Assembly: GCA_033980235.1 (NCBI GenBank)
Contig: CM067064.1
Coordinates: forward strand, 5,497,001 to 5,561,000
Direction of reading: 5' to 3'
Source: Diadema setosum
Lineage: Eukaryota; Echinodermata; Echinoidea; Diadematoida; Diadematidae
Length of the DNA: 64,000 bases
Shown here: positions 56,571 to 64,000 of the stretch, piece by piece
How positions within the stretch are numbered: position 1 is the first letter of the stretch
Layout of the letters: every line of letters begins with the position of its first letter
The notes under the pieces: generated by a model
Databases searched by the model: none
Seen by the model: the letters and a program-made list of their open reading frames with translations, nothing else
Told to the model about the DNA's origin: nothing
Position numbers and translations under genes: made by a program

Positions 56571-56874
56571 AATATATATATGTGTGGTGTGTGTGTGTGT
56601 GTGTGTGTAAGTACATCGGACTATATGATATAATATATATATATGTATATATATATATGAAGACGATGAAGACAAACAAGTTGACATAATGCATTAGAAT
56701 CCAACTTCATTTATTTGTAAACCAAATTTTCGACCCTTGCACGGATCTTCCTCCGTGCAAGGGTCGAAAATTTGGTTTACAAATAAATGAAGTTGGATTC
56801 TAATGCATTATGTCAACTTGTTTGTCTTCATCGTCTTCATGCTCTTATTCCAACACGCGGATAATAATACCATC

Positions 56875-56911
<37 letters not shown>

Positions 56912-59900
56912 TCCACAAATCACCAAAAAGGAAGCAGAAACAATGGTTATGATACCTCGATCGTCATTGATTTGCGCTATGTTGCAGGTAACAAGAGAAT
57001 ATCACCTGAAGACGGCTTTCAAGGCCACATTTGGAGGAAAGGCAGGCATCCATGTCTGTGTGATCTGTGAGTACGATGCTCTCCCTGAAGTCGGGCACGC
57101 TTGTGGACACAACCTCATTGCCGAGTGCGGCGTTGCCGTGGGGCTTGGGGTAAAGGCCGTCTTGGAGGAGCCAGAAAATGCATCAATCGGAAGGGTAATT
57201 TTCATTTTTTTTCCACCTGTGGTAAAGTTTCGCGTTGTTACAATCTTTTCAAACAAATCGAATCCCACTATGAAAACCACAATTATACATTTTTTTTCCA
57301 GTAAAAAAAAAAGTGTAGAATAAAATAAACGTGCCTTTGTGAATGATGTACGTGATTAACTTCAATAGATATTGAAAATTATAAGTCAACTGCTTATATA
57401 GTTTGTGTTTTTCCTTGATCCTGATGCCACGACCAATTCCATATCAGGAAAATAAAAATGTTCTCATAACTTACAAATCTATGCTTTCAAATTGTATCAA
57501 GGAACACAGTGTATATCTAATAGGCTCATGGGTTATTTCTCACCTGTCACCTGTTACAATTATTCAGAGTCATTATACCATAGCATTAAGTTGCGATTTT
57601 TTGTTTTAATTCAAAATTTCAGGCCCTTATTATGTGATATGACTAAATCATCACAATGAATCTAGAATGTGGAGTCTCTTCAACTTTCTCTACAAATCTT
57701 AATCTTCTCAATTCTAGTTGTTTTGAAATTATTTCAATCCTATACAATATCCACTCTTTGAGAAATATGCTTAGATTCTTGATATGACAGCTGATTTTCT
57801 TTTTCATACTTTATGATACCAAAATCAAAGAGGAGGTTGTTAAGAACATTATAAAGCCAAAGTCATTTACTCAACAAATCTGAATTACTCTTGTGAGCAG
57901 AATTAGATTCTGATTTTTCTGGTAACTGTCCTCTAAACTCCAATGAACATGCAGGTGACAATTCTTGGCACACCAGCTGAGGAGAGTGGATGTGGCAAGA
58001 TCGACCTCATTCAAGCCGGAGCCTTTAAAGGGGTCGACATCGCTATGATGGCTCATCCATTTCAGACGAACATGCCCAGACCCATCTGTTTAAGCTGTGA
58101 ACCGTATTAATTTTTTTTTTCTCGTGTTCATGCAAAAATCTAATTTCCACGAAATAGTTTCATGTCCCAGTTGGTGCTAACATCAGAACCGCATTTGTGA
58201 AACTTTAGAATAAATTACCTTCACTTTTGCCAGTGTAAAGGGAACGCTCTATACTTCGTGTATAAAGATTTTTTTTTTTAAAAAAATCAGTTTCATTTCA
58301 AAGTTTGCTGGTCATGCATGGTGGTATATATTTAATTTTGGTGTACAAAGTATATACATTAATGTGAATATCATTTATGAATTCAGGACGGTTTTCCAAC
58401 ATATTTTGCTCATTATATTTTGTTTTGTAAGATAATATGCAACGGCCACGGCTTCTTGCGATGAAATTGTAAATCAGCCATGTCTAACACTTTTTTTTTT
58501 TGGAAAGGAAGTTGGGTCTCTGAATTTATTTAACATTTGGTGTAAAGATTAATGTCGAACTCTTAATACAGTATATACTGCATTCTTCTTTGTATTCGTA
58601 TTTCTAAATTCAATTTATGTCTTTTTACATATTGTATTTCTTTTATTGTATTGATGCAAAATCTCTCTTTTTTATTGTTTCTCTTTCCCTCAAGGATGAA
58701 CGTTCACTTCACCGGACGAGCAGCCCACGCAGCATCTGGACCCTGGATGGGACTGAACGCCCTGGATGCTGCTGTCATGTTCTACAACAGTGTTTCTGTC
58801 ATGAGACAACAATTCAAACCAGACTGGAGGGTGCATGGTGAGTATATATCTTCTCGCCCTCCTGTCTCTCTTTCTTCACATCGCCCTTCTTCCTTACTTT
58901 TGATAGGCTTACCAAATAATATTTGCTTCGATATCCATTAACTTTACTGTAACATTACGTCTGAATAAGTGATTTCAAGCTTCTTCCAGGGCTTGATTCT
59001 CTTTCTTTCTTTCTTGCTGATACAACTATGGCAGCAATTCCATTTTGTGTAGTTTCATTCTGTTATGGTCTTCTTCAGGAACATAGCTATTAGATGATCT
59101 ATTAGCTTTGTGATTGGTCGAGAATGAAAAAATAAAATCTATTGACTTCTAATGTCCAGTTTATTTTGCTTTTAACATGTTGCTTGATCAGTCAAAACTA
59201 ATAGGCCTACACTCGTACACACCGACTGATTCAAGCAAAGGTACAAAATAATATCTTTGCATCTTTTTTCGTCAAGTGTTAACAACTAAATGGTTGTCAT
59301 CTATTACTTTTCCACTTAAATGCAACATATTATATTATACTTCTGGCAGATTAGTTAGCACTTACACACCCAGTGTATTAATAGCTCTAAAATAATTCAG
59401 AGGTCCTTTGTTGACAAAAAAAAAAATCATCTGGTATCGATAAAGACACGTATACATATATAATACTTGTGATAAAATCCCAGAAATGGAAGCTATCTAT
59501 ATAGCGAGGAAAAGGGAAACTTTATGAAACAAATTTTCCTATATACATTCATTTTTGTGTTGACTGGGAGTATATTATACCTGGTTCATTTGATATTCAT
59601 TTTATCCTCCATTAATAGGAACATTTATCAAAGCAGGGGATGTTGCTAGCATCATTCCTGAGGAGTCAGAGCTAAAGCTCTACCTTCGGACGGTTGATAA
59701 AGAGGACTCACCCATTCTTAGAGAGAAGATAACCCAATGTGCCAAGGGTGCTGCCATATCAACAGGATGCCAAGTAAGATTGTGAAAAAGGATACCAGGA
59801 AATATTGCATGAGGTTTTATACATAGGGCAAATATTGGCTAAGTCAAAGATTAGATAGTTCAATGTTAGCCCTCACAAGTGCAAAATTTCCCCTCTGCAC

Positions 59901-60570
59901 TTCTATGACATAAAGTCATCCACACGTAGTATAATTATCATTATTTATAATCATTATCTAAAAAAGGTATAAACTGTAAAAAGTAGTTACTTGTACTCGA
60001 ACTTCAAGTAGACTTTGATTCTGCAGTAAAAAAAAGTGGTGCCTCGCACTGAAAGCAAGAGTTTGAACACCTATAATTAACACACTTTCTTCTTCTTTTT
60101 CTTTGACAAAGGAATCTTTGCCCTGTCAAAGATTCAAATTCCACATAGCAGAGTTATCTTGAATATCACACAAGAATTTGCATCACTGCTTCTCTTTGAG
60201 GGAAAAGGCAAAGACTGCATGGCATTGCCCTAAAGACTGCTTATGAGATATTCCGTGTTATTTTCATCATTTTTCAACGATCGATCTAAGGTCGAGTGTG
60301 ACTTTGAAGGGGAGAGGAGCTACGCCAGTCTCATCACCAACAACACCCTGGCCTCCCTCTACGAGCGGCTGGCTGCAAGTCTCGACATCAGCTGTGTCCC
60401 CGGGGAGGTCACATTCTCCACAGACATGGGGGACGTATCTCGTGTGGTGCCCAGCATTCACGTCCTTTATAACATCGGAACGAAAGAAGCCAACCACTCA
60501 AGGGTTTTCAATGAAGCAGCAGGTATAAATAAACTATTGTTTTTAATCATAGCATCGGGGATTTTTCCCC

Positions 60571-60613
<43 letters not shown>

Positions 60614-61358
60614 AATAAACAATGATAAAAGCGAGAAAAGAATGTGCTTCTGTTGCCTGTTTCATGCTGAAATTTGGTGAGTGTATGTCATGGTGATTGC
60701 AATTTCCACAATAATAACTGATATAATCATGCCTGATTATTTGTTGCTCGACAGATACCATACCTGCTACAAATTGTGATTTGCGATACCTGCAAACAGG
60801 CCCCGGGCTGTATGAAAGAAAGAGGTGCTGATCATCGCTCTCTGTTGAAATTGAGGTCCAATATTTGTATCAATTGTCTCTTGTATCCATATCGCATTTA
60901 TACTACTGCCACTAATATACTACTACTTCTAGTTTTCATGCGATGGCTGAGGTGTACATTCATCTCTTTGAGACAGTGTCGCTAGTCTGGGTAATAACAC
61001 AGTGGTTTCTATAAAACAACGTCAATGAACAGAGCTGTCCATGAACTATAATAGACTTACTAGACACAAGAAAGTGGCAAGCTTGTAACTGATGTTATAA
61101 ACAATCTGATATTGTTGCTAGTTGAAATACAAGAGGAAGATTAAGGCAGCTTCAAGATTCCTGAAATGAGCATAACCGCCATTGATCATCGGCATCTTTT
61201 GCATCACTATCTCAGGTGCACCAGAGGCACAGGCACCAACTCTCCAGCAGGCAAAGGCTCTGGCCCTCACAGCTCTGGACTTGATGCAGCCCAATGGCAA
61301 CACCATCATGGAGAGAATAAAGAGGGAATTCAACGACAAAGTCGGAGAGAAGAAGTGA
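55413..61358 (+). CDS. PM20D2: PM20D2-like M20 dipeptidase, copy 2 (active site intact)
   Basis: Same family and role as copy 1: a soluble metallodipeptidase, probably acting on beta-alanyl dipeptides. Coding exons: 55413-55598, 56988-57194, 57955-58103, 58695-58837, 59619-59773, 60291-60522, 61216-61358; 404 aa, phases consistent. Exons 1-6 equal their copy 1 counterparts in length to the base. Active-site residues expected of the family are all present: Cys101 and His103 in GHACGHN, Glu140 and Glu141 in TPAEES, His165 in MAHPF, His349 in NHS. The donor after exon 3 is GTATTA, weaker than GTAAGT in copy 1. A 17-base deletion upstream of the Met puts the acceptor-side sequence out of frame with a copy 1-type 5' exon, so translation should start at 55413, leaving out about 19 N-terminal residues. 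No 5' exon was identified. Confidence 0.9.
55936..56057. repeat. (TA)n and (GT)n arrays
   Basis: TA, GT and TA runs in succession in intron 1 of PM20D2 copy 2. Confidence 0.9.
56521..56660. repeat. (CA)n, (TA)n, (GT)n arrays
   Basis: CA and GT runs on either side of a TA run form a self-complementary block. A TA run continues to the edge of the palindrome at 56657. Confidence 0.88.
56657..56840. repeat. Perfect 89-bp inverted repeat, 6-base loop
   Basis: The left arm 56657-56745 and right arm 56752-56840 are exact reverse complements by eye, around the loop TCTTCC. The arm ends ATGAAGACGATGAAGACAAA. TA arrays lie on both sides (to 56657 and 56878-56904). It lies in intron 1 of PM20D2 copy 2. 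The minus strand across the loop reads GAGGAAGATCCGTGCAAGGG then TCGAAAAT and ACAAATAAA, which resembles the 3' region of Penelope-like or other retroelements. Confidence 0.85.
56877..56905. repeat. (TA)n array
   Basis: Short TA run on the right-hand side of the palindrome, 80 bases before exon 2 of PM20D2 copy 2. Confidence 0.9.
56988..57194 (+). CDS. PM20D2: PM20D2 copy 2, exon 2: GHACGHN
   Basis: 69 codons, the same as copy 1 exon 3 except for Cys101 (TGT) and a change near the end (ENASIGR for ENPSVGR). The 45 bases of intron before it are nearly identical in both copies. Confidence 0.93.
57955..58103 (+). CDS. PM20D2: PM20D2 copy 2, exon 3: TPAEES
   Basis: Encodes [20 protein letters not shown] and onward to MMAHPFQTNMPRPICLSCE. 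Catalytic Glu and metal-ligand Glu are both present. The donor is CC|GTATTA. Confidence 0.92.
58695..58837 (+). CDS. PM20D2: PM20D2 copy 2, exon 4: lid domain
   Basis: Protein identical to copy 1 exon 5, with the GRAAHAA motif. Donor CATG|GTGAGT. Confidence 0.93.
59619..59773 (+). CDS. PM20D2: PM20D2 copy 2, exon 5
   Basis: Encodes GTFIKAGDVASIIPEESELK and onward to AAISTGCQ. The acceptor is AATAG rather than the CAG of copy 1. Confidence 0.92.
60291..60522 (+). CDS. PM20D2: PM20D2 copy 2, exon 6: NHS metal ligand
   Basis: Encodes VECDFEGERSYASLITNNTL and onward to SIHVLYNIGTKEANHSRVF and NEAAG. It keeps both His residues lost in copy 1. A poly(A) tract (60574-60612) follows in the intron. 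Confidence 0.92.
60574..60612 (+). repeat. Poly(A) tract
   Basis: About 38 uninterrupted A residues, 50 bases after exon 6 of PM20D2 copy 2. Confidence 0.9.
61216..61358 (+). CDS. PM20D2: PM20D2 copy 2, exon 7 and stop
   Basis: Encodes APEAQAPTLQQAKALALTAL and onward to NDKVGEKK, then TGA. It is seven residues shorter than copy 1. Confidence 0.92.
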
Positions 61359-64000
61359 TAAGGATATTCAGCTCAACTAGTTTAATGACACGACAAAGTT
61401 CTCCTGCACCCAAGCGGTTAGGATAGTCTCGATCCCCGTCCTGCGAAGAATTTCACACTTATTCTCACTTGCAGAATGATATAAGAATTTGACCGCAAAA
61501 CCGGATAAGGGGCAGTTTATATCCCTTTAAATTAAATTCACTATCAGATAGAGCAAAAGAAATCAATTTCAATGATATCCCACATCATGTCGCAATAAGG
61601 AATATTCTTGAAGTTATCATTAACGGAATCTCATATCTCATGTTCTTATTACTTTCTATGTTTTTTCAGCAGGATGAATTGCAAAAAAATCAAATTGACA
61701 ACAATAGAGTTAACTCGTTTTGGGATGAAACTCTTCATGATGCTGTGACATTATTGTAACAACTCTTATCTTCGTCTGATAGAATAACAAGCTTTCATCA
61801 CACAAGCTGTCTCCTTTTTATGTAGAGTTTGGGGTTTTGTTTCATTTATACAATTAAAGACAATTGGAACAGAGAATATCCGCAGCAACGTTAGCAACAA
61901 CGAAGTCGTTGCCTTTTGTAACGGCAATTACTTTAACTCAGAAAAAATACATACATCTCTATAGTCATCGGAGCCTCTGATGTAATGCTTTACGAATATC
62001 TAAGATTAATCTAAATTAACGAGGTAGTCAAGAAACTCTAGTTTCACATACTACAAGCATATTGTATACTATTATAGGTAAAGAATTATATTGTAAAATA
62101 GTGTATATACAACAAATCAGTTAATTTTTTTTTCTAATTACTAACGTAAAACTGAATCATTATCATAAAAACTGAATCATTATCATTGTTATTATCATTA
62201 TTTCAACCTGTGTTATTATTGTTATTATTATTATTGTTATTATTCTTATTATTATTAATTACCGTTATTGTCATTATATATTCGGCATTTGCAAGGCAAT
62301 ACAAGCGAATGACCAAACAACAGACAAACAAACAAAACAAGTGTAATGCAAGGATACAAGATGTCAGGCTTTCCCTGATGCGCTTCCCTAAGTTGCCAGG
62401 TTTGAAAAAAAGCAATCAAAATCACTATACTATGGCCCTTAGGCCTCTCCAACCAAGAAACATAGATAGTCTAAACATACTAGGTTGACAGATTTTTATA
62501 TTCTAGGACAATGACTATGTGCCATCAGCTTGTTTGCTGAATATGAGGAAGAGGTTGCGCAATTGTGTGGTTGGAATAACAAATAAGCACAGCTTGATAA
62601 ACTTTGTTGTTTTTAACTCAGAATATAATTTATTACCTGTGTACTTGCCTGTCAGGAATAACATTATGTCACATACAATGTAATGTGCTCAGGAATTATA
62701 CTCAGGGCAATATAGAGTCTTTTGTTTGCTTGCTTGCTCGTTTTTGTTTCAAACTGACCTATTCTCATAGTTGCCAAAAGCGAAATATCATTCAGACAAC
62801 TTGGAATATGTTGTGCATGGGTGTCTATTTTGTCTCACAAAACAAACTAGAAGATAATGTACTCACAATCATTATTCAGATCTGTGAGAACATAATCATA
62901 ATACATTTACTACATACCTGTGGAAACTCTGACTTGTTATAATATTATATAATGATAGGTATGATGTAGTAAACATTTTGCAAAGTTACCGAGGTATTGT
63001 ATACTTTACACTGGCGACTGGAGACAGACAAGAAAGGAGAAAGATATTATATACTACAGTCGACCCTACCATGCATATAAATACTAAATGCATTATACGA
63101 TCATACTATAACTGCGAATATTGTTGTAAGAAAATATATTTTCTCCAAGAGTGTCTCCTGAGATGTGTGGTAGAAAGTTGTATTACAAACCGGTATTGTT
63201 CTCTGTATAATGTTTGTACAAAATATACATTAATTATGTTAGGCTGCTTTAGTATACACCTGTCTTATCACTTGAAATTTTACTGTGTAATTCGACTTTA
63301 TATTTGTATCTTCCATGGATTTTATTTGTACACGTGTACTTATAACGGTGTGCTTGAAGTGTAAATTCCATGTCATTTTCAAGGGAGCCTTTGTAAGTAG
63401 AATCAAACAAGTTTAATTGATCAACCAAGGTAGAGATTTCATAAAACATTAAACCTGGCAAAAGAAAGATAAGGAATTTAAAAGTTTCACTTTATTTTAT
63501 GCTCATGATAGTGGCAATGTGAGACAAAATCATATTTCACATGAATAAACTTGCAAGGACGACGTGCTATATTGGAAATTGAATGTAGAGGTTGCTGCAT
63601 ATCCCCATCAATAAGAAATACTATTATTCCGGGATGTTTTCATGTATTTATAAACCATCGGAAGAGTTATGAGTTGATGATAGCATTGCCTCATCTAATC
63701 AGCAGTATTGGTTGCATCATTCTAATGTCACTGTTTAGTCAAAATATGTGAAACTATCAAATTCAATTTTTTTTTTTTTAAATAAGTTATGTCCATGTTT
63801 CATGTTTCTGTTTGTCGGATTGTAGCCTGTCTATCTTAACCACGTGCAATGGTGCATTTGCATCAATATAATAAATATTTATGCTAAGGTACCATTAGAT
63901 CAATATCGATATGCCCAGATTTTTTTTTTCATTTTTCAGTGTACTCATACAAAATATGAAAGACATTAAGCAGATATTAAAAACTTTGTATCGCCATTAA
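61359..64000 (+). other. 3' flank of PM20D2 copy 2
   Basis: No gene found. ATTAAA at 61531-61536 or 61853-61858 may serve as poly(A) signals. A (TTA)n run lies at about 62180-62262. From about 63325 to at least 63810, stretches such as CTTGAAGTG.AAATT and CATAAAACAT align with 50665-51180 downstream of copy 1. About 1.6 kb between stop and that block is therefore specific to copy 2. Confidence 0.55.

Overview
This is an animal nuclear genome window, most likely from an echinoderm. The genes have many short, phase-consistent exons with GT/AG introns of hundreds to thousands of bases. Coding DNA is clearly GC-richer than its AT-rich surroundings. The non-coding DNA is full of foldback (MITE-like) elements with TTAA or TTAACCC ends, elements ending in GCCTCCGCCA/TGGCGGAGGC, a tRNA-headed SINE and many microsatellites, which as far as I know suits sea urchins, sea stars or sea cucumbers. 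The species cannot be fixed from the sequence alone. All gene models below are spliced by eye and have no transcript support.

Layout. 1-9.9 kb: no recognisable gene; repeats only. 9970-11079 (+): one intronless 369-codon gene of unknown function. 11.4-17.8 kb: no recognisable gene; TA arrays, a foldback element, and two promoter-like motif clusters. 17.8-38.6 kb (-): a complete 14-exon medium-chain acyl-CoA synthetase (ACSM family), 675 aa, probably mitochondrial. Its introns hold nested transposons, a decayed reverse transcriptase and an array of perfect nuclear-receptor DR1 sites. 38.6-40.0 kb: a divergent intergenic region of about 1.35 kb. 40.0-50.4 kb (+): PM20D2 copy 1 (M20-family dipeptidase), 8 coding exons. 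50.4-55.4 kb: spacer with a SINE, a 31-bp tandem repeat and a foldback element. 55.4-61.4 kb (+): PM20D2 copy 2, 7 coding exons. 61.4-64.0 kb: 3' flank that still aligns in patches to the 3' flank of copy 1.

The most interesting observation is the tandem PM20D2 pair. Both copies have the same exon lengths (186, 207, 149, 143, 155 and 232 coding bases in the shared exons) and intact frames. Copy 2 keeps every metal and catalytic residue expected of the family. Copy 1 has lost three of them: the metal-binding Cys (to Ser), the catalytic Glu (to Lys) and the C-terminal metal-binding His (to Arg). Copy 1 is therefore probably an expressed pseudoenzyme. It owns the only 5' exon I can find, which has a Kozak start and an upstream TATA box. 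The apparently active copy 2 has a 17-base deletion that breaks frame with such a 5' exon and must start at an internal Met. The ACSM and PM20D2 genes are head to head, and both start regions carry TGACGT (CRE-like) motifs, so shared control is possible.
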